From Shimia sp047124445 (lineage in GTDB: Bacteria > Pseudomonadota > Alphaproteobacteria > Rhodobacterales > Rhodobacteraceae), in NCBI RefSeq assembly GCF_047124445.1, contig NZ_CP138921.1:310001-374000 (forward strand): a DNA stretch of 64,000 bases. Reading direction: 5' to 3'. Shown in pieces: positions 17,200 to 24,913 of the stretch; within the stretch, counting starts at the first letter, position 1, and the number at the start of each line of letters is the position of its first letter. A program made the position numbers and the translations under genes. The notes under the pieces are model-generated. The model made no database searches. It worked only from the letters and a program-made list of their open reading frames with translations, and had not been told where the DNA came from.

Positions 17200-17967
17200 A
17201 TGACCCAAATCGAAATTTTGCCGGACGTTCCGGACCAAGACATTGACGTAAATTCTGAACTAGACGCGCTGGCCAAGCGTTATGGCGGGGCCAGTGGGCT
17301 GGGTATGAAAGTGCTTGGCGTGTTGGGCATGCCGGTGTCGGGCTTGCTCAAGAGCCTGCCAGGTGAGGTGCAGGACGGGCTCGGTGGGGCCACGGAGGTG
17401 GCTTTGATGCAGGCCGTCAAGTGGGCCGATGGCAGCCGGGGCCTGGTGAAAGATCAGCCGGATTGGATCAACGCGTCCATCACAGCCGCGCTGGGCGCGG
17501 CGGGCGGGGCTGGGGGCGTGACGTCTTCGCTGGCGGAACTGCCGATCACGGTGACGGTGCTGTTGCGCGCCATTCAAGGCGTGGCGGTGCAATATGGGTT
17601 TGATCCCAGCCATGAGAGCGTGCGGTTTGATTGCGTGCGCGTGTTGGCCGCGAATGGGCCGTTTGAGGAAGATCGCGGCGCGGATTTGGCGATGTTGGAG
17701 CAGCGGGCCGGATTGGCGATGGGTGGCACCAAATGGATCAGCACGGTGATTGTGCCTAAACTGGCACCGGTTTTGGGGCAAAAGCTGGCGGCGCAGATGG
17801 TGCCGGTGATTGGCGCGGCGGCGGGGGCGGCGACGAATTATGCCTACACCAGCTACTATCAGGACATCGCGCATGTGCATTTTGGCCTACGCAAGCTGGC
17901 GGTGGAGGCGGACGTGTCGCCGGAGGTGCTGGTCGACGGGATGCGCAAGCGGTTGGGGAAAGAGTAG
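17200..17967 (+). CDS. EcsC family protein
   Basis: A 255-residue protein with the EcsC family pattern: an N-terminal LAKRYGGASGLGMKVLGVLG segment, a glycine/alanine-rich stretch with LGAAGGAGGVTSSLAELPIT, VTVLLRAIQGVAVQYGFDPS, and a C-terminal LAPVLGQKLAAQMVPVIGAA hydrophobic patch ending near HVHFGLRKLA. EcsC was named for the third gene of the Bacillus ecs operon; its biochemical function is unknown. No ecsA/ecsB-type ABC genes are present here. It has normal host-like composition, unlike the preceding gene. Its 3' end converges on ptsP. Confidence 0.8.
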   Translation: MTQIEILPDVPDQDIDVNSELDALAKRYGGASGLGMKVLGVLGMPVSGLLKSLPGEVQDGLGGATEVALMQAVKWADGSRGLVKDQPDWINASITAALGAAGGAGGVTSSLAELPITVTVLLRAIQGVAVQYGFDPSHESVRFDCVRVLAANGPFEEDRGADLAMLEQRAGLAMGGTKWISTVIVPKLAPVLGQKLAAQMVPVIGAAAGAATNYAYTSYYQDIAHVHFGLRKLAVEADVSPEVLVDGMRKRLGKE

Positions 17968-17988
17968 CCGGGCTAACGGCCACTTCCA

Positions 17989-20232
17989 TCACCCGCTGTT
18001 GCGCAGGTACTCCATCACGTCGGGGCGCACGGATTGCTCGCCACGTTCGCGTGCGGCGTGGATCACACGGCGCAGCTCTCCCAGGTCAACCCGACGGATC
18101 AGACTTTTCACCGGGCCAATGGAGGCTGGACGCATCGACAGGTTGCGCAGGCCCATGGCGGCGAGGCAGACGGCTTCAATCGGGCGGCCCGCGTCTTCGC
18201 CGCAGAAGCTGAGCGGTGTGCCAGTGTCGATGCAGCGGTTCACGATGCCTTCCAGGAAGGTCAGGAAGCTGACGTTGAGCGTGTCATAGCGGCGGCGCAC
18301 CCGTTCGTTTTCGCGGTCTGCGGCAAAAAAGAACTGTTTCAGATCGTTGCCGCCAATGGAGAGGAAGTCCACGTCTTCGTAGAATTTCTTGGGGGCAAAC
18401 CCCAAAGACGGGGTTTCCAGCATGGCGCCGACTTCGATTTCCGACGGCAGAACGTGGCCGAGGATTTTCTCGCGCTCGATGGCTTTGTCCACTTCGGCGC
18501 GGGCGGATTTGTATTCTTCATATTGAGCGATAAAGGGGAACATGACCGTCAGTGGCCGACCATTGGCGGCGCGCAGGAGCGCTTGCAGCTGCATGCGCAT
18601 CACGCCGGGTTTGTCTAGGGCCACGCGCACCGCGCGCCAGCCAAGCGCCGGGTTGGGCTCGTCTTGTGGCGCCATGTAGGGCAGGACTTTGTCAGAGCCG
18701 ATGTCGAGTGTGCGGAAGACCACGCGTTTGCCGTCTGCGGCGTCCATCACTCGGGCATAAAGCTGCGCCAGCTCGGTGCGTTTGGGCATTTGGTTGCGGA
18801 TCAGGAATTGCAGCTCGGTGCGGAACAGACCTACGCCTTCGGCACCGGAAGAGGCCAACGATGGCAAGTCGGCCATGAGGCCCGCGTTCATGGTGAGATG
18901 CACCACCGCGCCGTCACGGCTTTTGGCTTCTTTGTCGCGGATGCTGGCGTAGCGTTCCTGCGCCTTGGCGGCCATGGCGATCTTGTCGCGGAAGGCGGTC
19001 ACAACAGTGTCGTCGGGACGCAGGTGCACGATGCCCTGATCGCCGTCGACCATGATGTGGTCGCCGTTGAGCGCCTCGGTGGTGATTTTGTCGGCGTGGA
19101 TCACCAAAGGGATCGCCAAGGCGCGCGCCACGATGGCGGCGTGGCTGCCGACGGAGCCCTCTTCCAGCACGATGCCTTTGAGCTTGCGTCCATATTCCAG
19201 CAATTCACCGGGGCCGATGTTGCGGGCAATCAGGATCGGGTCAGAAGGCATGTCCGCGCCGGTCTCGCTGCCTTGGCCGGTTAGAATGCGCAGCAGGCGG
19301 TTGGACAGATCATCCAGGTCATGCAGGCGCTCGCGTAGATATTGGTCGGTGACCTGTTCCATGCGGGCGCGGGCGGTGGATTGTTCTTTCTCCACAGCCG
19401 CTTCCGCAGACAAGCCGCGCGCGATGTCCTGCTCCATGCGCTTCATCCAGCCTTTGGAGTTGGCAAACATGCGGTAGGCTTCAAGCACTTCCAGCTGTTC
19501 TTTGTCACCGCGTTTGGCGCCGTCGAGCATTTTGTCGACGCCAACACGCAACTCTTCGACCGCCTCGTTCAGGCGGGTGAGTTCGATGTCAGGATCATCC
19601 GCCACGGGGTTGGTGACCACAACGCGGGGTTCATGCAGCCAGACGTGGCCTTCGGAGGCACCTTCTTGACCAGACGTGCCGCGGAACAGCTCGGATTGCT
19701 GGTGCAAAGCGCTCATGGCGGCGCCTTCGCCGACAAACGCCCCGAGTTCGGTCATCTCGGCCAACACCATGGCGACCACTTCCAACGCGTAGACTTCATC
19801 AGCGGAGTAGCCGCGTTTGTCCTTGGACTGGACCACCAGCACGCCGAGATTGTCGCCAAGGCGCTGCACGGGTACGCCGCAGAAGCTGGAGTAAATCTCC
19901 TCGCCGGTTTCCGGCATATAGCGGAAGCCCTTGGCGCTGGGCGCGTCGTCTGTGTTCACCACTTTGGAGGTGCGGGCCACGCGGCCGACAAGGCCTTCGC
20001 CGACGCGCATGCGGGTCTGGTGCACGGCGGCTGCGTTCAAACCTTCGGTGGCGCAGAGTTCCAGCGTGTCTTCATCGCGAAACAGGTAGATCGAGCACAC
20101 CTCTGTGCCCATCGAGGAGGCAATGAGATGGGTGATTTTGTCCAAGCGCTCCTGACCGGCGCTGTCTTCGGCCAAGGCATCGCGCAGGCGCCCCAAAAGT
20201 TTGCGGCTCTCGGTTTCGGTTTTTTGCACCAT
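17989..20232 (-). CDS. ptsP: Nitrogen-PTS phosphoenolpyruvate-protein phosphotransferase (EI-Ntr)
   Basis: PtsP takes phosphate from PEP and passes it to NPr and then EIIA-Ntr in the regulatory nitrogen PTS. The 747-residue protein has a GAF sensor domain at about 25-165 (SIYLFRDEDTLELCATEG, VGEGLVGRVAR) and then the EI part: the phospho-histidine His364 in GSHAAIVARALAIPLV, the TIM-barrel with SEGVGLFRTELQFL, and the C-terminal LSFCGEDAGRP active-site cysteine. In Escherichia coli the GAF domain responds to glutamine and 2-oxoglutarate. It lies downstream of lysC on the same strand but a terminator separates them. Confidence 0.97.
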   Translation of the reverse strand: MVQKTETESRKLLGRLRDALAEDSAGQERLDKITHLIASSMGTEVCSIYLFRDEDTLELCATEGLNAAAVHQTRMRVGEGLVGRVARTSKVVNTDDAPSAKGFRYMPETGEEIYSSFCGVPVQRLGDNLGVLVVQSKDKRGYSADEVYALEVVAMVLAEMTELGAFVGEGAAMSALHQQSELFRGTSGQEGASEGHVWLHEPRVVVTNPVADDPDIELTRLNEAVEELRVGVDKMLDGAKRGDKEQLEVLEAYRMFANSKGWMKRMEQDIARGLSAEAAVEKEQSTARARMEQVTDQYLRERLHDLDDLSNRLLRILTGQGSETGADMPSDPILIARNIGPGELLEYGRKLKGIVLEEGSVGSHAAIVARALAIPLVIHADKITTEALNGDHIMVDGDQGIVHLRPDDTVVTAFRDKIAMAAKAQERYASIRDKEAKSRDGAVVHLTMNAGLMADLPSLASSGAEGVGLFRTELQFLIRNQMPKRTELAQLYARVMDAADGKRVVFRTLDIGSDKVLPYMAPQDEPNPALGWRAVRVALDKPGVMRMQLQALLRAANGRPLTVMFPFIAQYEEYKSARAEVDKAIEREKILGHVLPSEIEVGAMLETPSLGFAPKKFYEDVDFLSIGGNDLKQFFFAADRENERVRRRYDTLNVSFLTFLEGIVNRCIDTGTPLSFCGEDAGRPIEAVCLAAMGLRNLSMRPASIGPVKSLIRRVDLGELRRVIHAARERGEQSVRPDVMEYLRNSG

Positions 20233-20555
20233 GGTGAGGTGTGGTCCTTGTCACTACTCGGGGCCGAATAGATCACAACAATCGTGGAATCAAAACGGTT
20301 TATGCGGATGTCTTGGTGGCAATAATACGCCGCGTTGCAGCGATCTTTGTGAAGAAAATTCGAAAACTGGGGTGAGCGGGTTGTTTGGCAGGGGATTGCT
20401 TGCTTGTGCTGCCTTGCTGCGGTGTAGCAAAGCCTGGCTGCGAATTGGGTGGTGTGCTGTCAAAAGTGGCGATATGCCGCAAAACAGGGCGGCTTGTGTC
20501 TGAAAAGAAAAACGCGCGACCCTTGGGGCCGCGCGTTGGCAATTTGCAGTGTGGC
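20233..20555. other. Intergenic region between ptsP and lysC
   Basis: This 323-base gap holds the lysC terminator at its right end (20501-20537) and presumably the ptsP promoter and leader on the minus strand. I see no convincing gene, RNA fold or repeat in the remainder, and cannot pick a promoter with confidence. Confidence 0.5.
20501..20537 (-). terminator. Rho-independent terminator after lysC
   Basis: On the minus strand AACGCGCG (20537-20530), a 11-base loop and CGCGCGTT (20518-20511) are followed by TTTCTTTT. It lies 18 bases beyond the lysC stop and separates lysC from ptsP. Confidence 0.88.
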
Positions 20556-21794
20556 TTAGGCCACTTTTTCCAGTTCAAAGGCGTCGTGCAGCGCCTGCAC
20601 CGCCAGTTCCATGTACTTGCGATCAATCAGCACGGAGATCTTGATCTCCGAGGTGGTGATGACTTTGATGTTCACACCTTCGTCAGACAGGACCTTGAAC
20701 ATCTTAGCCGCGACGCCGGATTGGGAGCGCATACCGATGCCCACAACGGAGACTTTGGAAACGTCTTCGTCGATCACCAATTCGGCAAAGTTCAGGCCGC
20801 CGGAGGTTTTGAGCTCGTCCAGCGCGGTTTCCGCGCGTTTCACCTGATCTGTCGGCAGGGAGTAGGTCATGTCTGTGCGGCCATCTTCCGAGATGTTCTG
20901 CACAATCATGTCGACGTTCACGCCTGCATCAGACAAGCAGCCAAAGATGATGGAGGCGATGCCCGGGCGGTCGGCCACGGACAGCAGGGTCATTTTGGCT
21001 TCGTCGCGGGAGTAGGCCACACCGGCCACAACATTTGATTCCATGATTTCCTCCTCATCGCAGACCAGCGTGCCGGCCTCGTCGGATTGTTCTTCAAAAG
21101 AGCTGAGCACGCGCAGTTTCACTTTATAGCGCATGGCGAGCTCGACAGAGCGTGTTTGCAGGACCTTGGCGCCCAGAGAGGCCAGTTCCAGCATTTCTTC
21201 AAAGGCGATTTTATCCAGCTTGCGCGCTTTGGAGCAGATGCGCGGGTCGGTGGTGTAGACGCCGTCCACATCGGTGTAGATGTCACAGCGTTCCGCATCA
21301 AAGGCGGCGGCAAATGCCACTGCCGTGGTGTCGGAGCCGCCACGGCCGAGCGTGGTGATACGGCCTTCCTCGGAAATACCCTGGAAGCCGGCGACCACGG
21401 CGACGCGCATGCCTTCGCCAAATTTGGCGTTGATGTTGTCGGTCGGGATCTCTTCGATCCGGGCCTGGCTGTGCGCAGAGGAGGTTTTAAGCGGCACTTG
21501 CCAGCCCTGCCAGCTGCGCGCGGGCACATCCATTTCCTGCAGGGTCAGCGCCATCAGGCCAGCGGTGACGTTTTCGCCTGAGCTGACCACCGCGTCATAC
21601 TCGCGGGCATCGTAAAGCGGCGAGGTTTCGTCCACATAGCCTACAAGTTTGTTGGTTTCACCAGACATGGCGGAGACAATGACAATCACGTCATAGCCTT
21701 TGGCCACCTCAACCCCGACGCGTTTGGCGGCGCGGCGGATGCGGTCCAGGTTGGCGACAGAGGTGCCGCCGAATTTCATCACAAGTACGGGCAT
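20556..21794 (-). CDS. lysC: Aspartate kinase
   Basis: LysC phosphorylates L-aspartate, the first step to lysine, threonine and methionine. The 412-residue, single-function enzyme starts MPVLVMKFGGTSVANLDRIR with the KFGGTSV nucleotide motif, has the GRGGSDTTAVAFAAAFDAER active-site segment, and two C-terminal ACT domains (about 265-412), including SVADRPGIASIIFGCLSDAG and VSVVGIGMRSQSGVAAKMF. The ACT pair normally gives feedback inhibition by lysine and threonine. thrC of the same pathway is in the window but 17 kb away. It has its own terminator. Confidence 0.97.
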   Translation of the reverse strand: MPVLVMKFGGTSVANLDRIRRAAKRVGVEVAKGYDVIVIVSAMSGETNKLVGYVDETSPLYDAREYDAVVSSGENVTAGLMALTLQEMDVPARSWQGWQVPLKTSSAHSQARIEEIPTDNINAKFGEGMRVAVVAGFQGISEEGRITTLGRGGSDTTAVAFAAAFDAERCDIYTDVDGVYTTDPRICSKARKLDKIAFEEMLELASLGAKVLQTRSVELAMRYKVKLRVLSSFEEQSDEAGTLVCDEEEIMESNVVAGVAYSRDEAKMTLLSVADRPGIASIIFGCLSDAGVNVDMIVQNISEDGRTDMTYSLPTDQVKRAETALDELKTSGGLNFAELVIDEDVSKVSVVGIGMRSQSGVAAKMFKVLSDEGVNIKVITTSEIKISVLIDRKYMELAVQALHDAFELEKVA

Positions 21795-21910
21795 GGCGCG
21801 TCCTTAGTTCGTAAGTCGCAGGCGGTTTACGCGCTTGGGGCCGTCGAGGCAAGGCAGATTGGCGCGGCAGGGCTGCGCATGTGGCGGTGGTGCAAGGCTT
21901 GGCAGCAAAG

Positions 21911-21970
21911 GGGGAGGAGGGGCCAGCCCCTCCGGCACAGAAGATGTGCCGCCTCCCCGGGATATTGGGG
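21911..21970 (-). repeat. Dispersed intergenic repeat, copy 3
   Basis: On the minus strand it starts CCCCCAATATCCCGGGGAGG, sharing the AATATCCCGGGG core with the other copies, then forms two hairpins, GGCACA/TGTGCC and GGAGGGGC/GCCCCTCC. It lies 3' of the SDR gene (stop at 21987), where it may serve as a terminator. Confidence 0.6.
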
Positions 21971-21986
21971 GACTGTGAACGCGGGG

Positions 21987-22631
21987 TCAGACCGGGTGCG
22001 CGCGGCCGTCCCAGGTTTCAAAGCAGCCGGTGGTCTCAAGGCTCAACGCATGGAAACGTTCGACCAGACCTGTGGCGGACTCCGCCACCGTGATGTCGCC
22101 GCCATCGCCACCCATATCGGTCTTCACCCAGCCGGGGTGATAGATGCCGACGGCGATGCCGATGTGTTTGAGGTCTTGTGCCAGATTGAGGCCGAGGTTC
22201 AGCGCGGCCGCCTTGGAGGCGCGATAGATGTAGCCGCCACCGCCAACTTTGGTGGAGGAGCCCATTTGCGACGAGATGATCGCGATTTTGGGGTTTTGGG
22301 CCAGCTGCAGGTTGGGCAGTAGGTTTTGCACGGTCAGGAACACGCCCGTGACATTGGCGGCAAAGGTTTTGGCCCAGAGGTCTGGCGCATAGCCGTCCGC
22401 GAGGTTCTGGCCTTTGTCGAGAAACACGCCGGCATTGCAGACCAGCAGGTCAATCGGTTGGGTGTCCAGCGCCTGTGCCATGGCGCGTTGGCTGTCGGCA
22501 TCGGTCACGTCCAGTTTTAGGCATTCGCCGCCCGTGCGGCTGGTGCCGTTGACATGGTGGCCTTGCGCGCGCAGGGTTTGATCGAGGGCCAGTCCAATGC
22601 CGCGGTTGGCGCCGGTGATGAGGACATGCAT
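21987..22631 (-). CDS. Short-chain dehydrogenase/reductase
   Basis: A 214-residue SDR. The Rossmann motif TGANRGIG is at residues 6-13, the NAG motif in DLLVCNAGVFLD, and the catalytic triad as Ser in IISSQMGS with Tyr/Lys in YIYRASKAA. The family oxidises or reduces alcohols or carbonyls with NAD(P)(H). It resembles the small C-factor/CsgA-like SDR group, but the substrate is unknown. Its start has AGGAG 10 bases upstream. It lies 26 bases downstream of the DUF1178 gene on the same strand, so the two may be co-transcribed. Confidence 0.88.
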   Translation of the reverse strand: MHVLITGANRGIGLALDQTLRAQGHHVNGTSRTGGECLKLDVTDADSQRAMAQALDTQPIDLLVCNAGVFLDKGQNLADGYAPDLWAKTFAANVTGVFLTVQNLLPNLQLAQNPKIAIISSQMGSSTKVGGGGYIYRASKAAALNLGLNLAQDLKHIGIAVGIYHPGWVKTDMGGDGGDITVAESATGLVERFHALSLETTGCFETWDGRAHPV

Positions 22632-22657
22632 GGGATGGCTCCTGTATGTGTGTGAGA

Positions 22658-23131
22658 TCAGTTGGTTTTGCGGCCGATGTTAAACGGGAGTGGCGCAACG
22701 GGGACGCCGTCTTCGATCAGGGCTTTGGCCTCTTCAACTTTGGCTTCGCCATAGATGGGCCGTTCAGGGGCGTCGCCGTCATGCATGGCGCGGGCTTCGC
22801 TGGCGAAGTCTTTGCCAACATAGTCGGAATTGGCCTCGACATGGTCGCGCAGCTCTTTGAGGGCTTGTTCGGCTGGAGAGGCGGGTTGGCTCAACGGGCC
22901 GGGTGCGCTTGCGGCTTCAGGTGTCGGGGCTGGTGTGGTCTCTTGCGGTTTGGCGGCGGCGGAGCGGGCGGGGCGCACGCGCGGGGCCATCATCGCCTTC
23001 TCTACATTGGTGTCACCACAGACGGCGCAGGCCACCATGCCAGCAGCCTTGAGCTTGTCAAAGGCAGCGGCGGATTGAAACCAGCTGTCAAAGCGGTGGT
23101 CGTTGGCGCATTTCAGAGTGTAGTTGATCAT
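22658..23131 (-). CDS. DUF1178 family protein
   Basis: A 157-residue protein starting MINYTLKCANDHRFDSWFQS, the signature N-terminus of DUF1178. Cys8 and His12 with a later CAVCGDTNVEKAMMAPRV form a likely zinc-ribbon-like motif of the kind seen in regulatory FmdB-type proteins. The middle is a low-complexity Pro/Ala/Thr linker and the C-terminus (VGKDFASEARAMHDGDAPER) is the conserved block. Function is unknown. It is upstream of the SDR gene and downstream of the NUDIX gene, all on the minus strand. Confidence 0.85.
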   Translation of the reverse strand: MINYTLKCANDHRFDSWFQSAAAFDKLKAAGMVACAVCGDTNVEKAMMAPRVRPARSAAAKPQETTPAPTPEAASAPGPLSQPASPAEQALKELRDHVEANSDYVGKDFASEARAMHDGDAPERPIYGEAKVEEAKALIEDGVPVAPLPFNIGRKTN

Positions 23132-23203
23132 TGTGCTGTGATGGTGCCCCTGTGCAGTGGCGCGAACATAGGCGTGGGGGCGGTTGGGATCAAGCGACGG
23201 GGG

Positions 23204-23686
23204 TTAGCCTTTGGCGGAGATTGTCGCTGTGTCAAAGCTGCGCACCAGTTTGGCGAGTTCGGGGTGCGCGATGCGTTTGGCGGCCTTTTTAGGACGCAGC
23301 CATTTGCGGGCCCGTTGGCCTGTCTCTGGATAGATACGTGCGAGCTTGTCCACTTCCAGAGGATATACCAGCACCCGAATGGTTTGGCCGCGCTTTGGGC
23401 CGCGGGTTTTGCGGTAGCGGTAGGTGCCCAGGCAATGTTTGCGCGCGCGGCCCAGAATGCCCGCTTCTTCCCAGGCTTCCTGCGCAGCGGTTTTGTGAGG
23501 CTTTAGGTCCGCCATGGGCCAGCCCTTGGGTAGCAGCCACTGACGGGTGCCGCGGGAGGTTATCAGGAGGACTTCGGCTTTTCCTTTGCGGATGCGGTAG
23601 GGCAAAGCGGCAAACTGGATCTGTTTGCCGCGTTTCTGTGCCTTGCGGATCATGCTGGCCGTGGCGGTTGGGTCAAGTAGGCCCAT
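23204..23686 (-). CDS. NUDIX hydrolase
   Basis: A 160-residue protein with a Nudix fold, which hydrolyses nucleoside diphosphates linked to another moiety. The Nudix box is recognisable as GWPMADLKPHKTAAQEAWEE followed by AGILG. The first box glutamate is replaced by leucine and the Arg of the RE pair by Gln, while the catalytic EE is kept. This form is common in the diphosphoinositol/diadenosine polyphosphate hydrolase-like members of alphaproteobacteria. The ATG at 23686 (MGLLDPTATAS) has GGAG upstream; an in-frame start 21 codons earlier would enter the mraZ promoter side. Confidence 0.85.
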   Translation of the reverse strand: MGLLDPTATASMIRKAQKRGKQIQFAALPYRIRKGKAEVLLITSRGTRQWLLPKGWPMADLKPHKTAAQEAWEEAGILGRARKHCLGTYRYRKTRGPKRGQTIRVLVYPLEVDKLARIYPETGQRARKWLRPKKAAKRIAHPELAKLVRSFDTATISAKG

Positions 23687-23768
23687 GTTGTCTCCAAAAG
23701 TCCGGTGCTCAGGTAGCGGCACCCTAGAAGGCGTGCCGAGGGAGGCCAAGTGGTTAGAAGGGCTTCGT

Positions 23769-23796
23769 TTGACAGTGTTGCGAAGTGATTTGGGAT
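23769..23796 (+). promoter_or_regulatory. Candidate dcw (mra) promoter
   Basis: A perfect TTGACA at 23769-23774 is followed after 16 bases by TGGGAT (23791-23796), a poor minus-10 that coincides with the first TGGGA box. A repressor bound to the box would block this promoter. The transcription start is not proven, and a second TTGACC lies at 23928-23933. Confidence 0.45.
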
Positions 23797-23850
23797 TTTG
23801 TGGGAAAGATATGGGAAATCCCGCTGGGAATTCATGGGAGCTGCATGGGA
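23791..23850 (+). promoter_or_regulatory. MraZ-type box array 1 (six TGGGA repeats)
   Basis: TGGGA occurs at 23791, 23801, 23812, 23825, 23835 and 23846, that is with spacings of 10, 11, 13, 10 and 11 bases. MraZ is known to bind arrays of TGGGN-type direct repeats separated by about 5 bases upstream of its own operon. The pattern is seen directly; binding is inferred. Confidence 0.65.
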
Positions 23851-23938
23851 ATGGCAGCGGATTTGCGCCGAATCGGTTTGGGGGTGGCGAAGGTTTGCCC
23901 TTTTGATCGGGCTGTTACGGGGCGCTCTTGACCTTCTG

Positions 23939-23974
23939 TGGAAAAATGTTGGGAAAACTTGGGAAAAAGTTTGG
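23939..23974 (+). promoter_or_regulatory. MraZ-type box array 2
   Basis: TGGAA (23939), TGGGA (23950), TGGGA (23960) and TTGGC (23971) lie 10-11 bases apart with A-rich spacers. This is the closest match to a canonical three-box MraZ operator in the region. Confidence 0.6.
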
Positions 23975-24101
23975 CGCCCAAGGGTGTGCTGCATTTGGTG
24001 GTGTGATCTGGACTGATTGTCTAAATGTGGTGTCTGCACCCACAAATCTGCTCTCGAAATCGCGAGGTTCTGTGTGCTTGGGTCGCGCGTGGAGCGATTT
24101 T

Positions 24102-24136
24102 GTCCACAAATTCCTGTTGATTTCCATAAATTCCCA
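24102..24136 (-). promoter_or_regulatory. Degenerate MraZ-type box array 3, minus strand
   Basis: Read on the minus strand, TGGGA, TGGAA, CAGGA and TGGAC recur at exactly 10-base intervals (ends at 24136, 24126, 24116, 24106). The boxes are more degenerate and inverted relative to arrays 1 and 2, so the assignment is weaker. Confidence 0.35.
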
Positions 24137-24318
24137 TGGCATCCCTGTCTACACGATGAGGACGGGACATAAAGAGAGGCGCTAAGACCTCCGATCCCAA
24201 GTCAGGTTTCATACAGGCACCCGCTTTCATCGAAAAAAAGAGATCCGGTGCGTGGGCGAGCAGAACATCCCCCCAGGTGGCACGCGCAACTGGACTACCC
24301 GCAGAAGCGGGACGAGGG

Positions 24319-24354
24319 CGGCGGATTGATCAGTGGCAGCAGATCAATCCGCCG
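24319..24354 (+). other. Perfect 13-bp stem-loop in the mraZ leader
   Basis: CGGCGGATTGATC (24319-24331) pairs perfectly with GATCAATCCGCCG (24342-24354) around a 10-base loop, 56 bases before the mraZ start. A short T-containing stretch (TTTCGCTTCC) follows, so it could be a leaky terminator, attenuator or RNA-stability element. A CCCGC-AGAA-GCGGG hairpin sits just before it. Confidence 0.65.
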
Positions 24355-24410
24355 TTTCGCTTCCAGCCCCGGGGAGGGGCGGGACAACAGGTTGAAAGGG
24401 GCCATAGGCA

Positions 24411-24911
24411 GTGGCGCTCATGTTTCGCGGCGAAAGCCGTAACAAGGTGGACAGCAAGGGACGGATGTCGATTCCGGCCAAGTTCCGCCGTGTGCTTGAA
24501 GCAGGCGACCCTGAGTGGAAAAGTGGCGAAAACCCCAACCTGGTGATTGTCTACGGCGGCAAGACCCGAGAATTCCTAGAGTGTTTTACGGTTGAGGCGA
24601 TGGATGATGTGGTGAGCCGCATCATGAAAATGCCCCGTGGCAGCAAGAAGCGCCTGGCGCTGAGCAAATTGTACCTCACCCAATCCTTGGAAGTGTCGGT
24701 GGATGAAACCGGCCGCTTGGTGTTGCCCAAAGAGCAGCGCGACAAGATTGGGTTGGAAGGCATGGCGTTCTTCGCCGGTAAAGGCGACACGTTTGAGATC
24801 TGGAACCCAGAGACATATGACGCCACCCAGGAAGAGGCGCTTGAGGCGGACGAGGATTTTGATCCGGATGCCGATCCGTCGATCTACCTTGATGGCGACG
24901 AGGATTTCTAA
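24411..24911 (+). CDS. mraZ: Transcriptional regulator MraZ
   Basis: MraZ is an AbrB-like DNA-binding protein, first gene of the dcw cluster and repressor of it in Escherichia coli. The 166-residue protein has both half-repeats: FRGESRNKVDSKGRMSIPAK near the N-terminus and VDETGRLVLPKEQRDKIGLE in the middle. It ends in an acidic tail (about residues 142-166, many Asp/Glu) longer than in E. coli. The start is a GTG at 24411, preceded by AAAGGGG at good spacing; an ATG three codons later (24420) is the alternative. Likely operators lie 450-620 bases upstream. rsmH starts 2 bases after its stop. Confidence 0.93.
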   Translation: MALMFRGESRNKVDSKGRMSIPAKFRRVLEAGDPEWKSGENPNLVIVYGGKTREFLECFTVEAMDDVVSRIMKMPRGSKKRLALSKLYLTQSLEVSVDETGRLVLPKEQRDKIGLEGMAFFAGKGDTFEIWNPETYDATQEEALEADEDFDPDADPSIYLDGDEDF

Positions 24912-24913
24912 CC

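Larger units (their letters stand above)
23687..24410 (+). promoter_or_regulatory. Long upstream region of mraZ
   Basis: These 724 bases between the divergent NUDIX gene and mraZ contain no credible gene. They hold a consensus minus-35 element (TTGACA, 23769-23774), three clusters of TGGGA-like repeats about one helical turn apart, and, near mraZ, two stem-loops (24298-24311 and 24319-24354). I read it as the promoter and structured leader of the dcw cluster, autoregulated by MraZ. Composition is more AT-rich than coding sequence on either side. Confidence 0.7.

Noticed and set aside
24120..24410. RNase P RNA or another known structured RNA in the mraZ leader
   Set aside because: The conserved RNase P core sequences (for example the GAGGAAAGTCC element) are absent; only local hairpins are visible.
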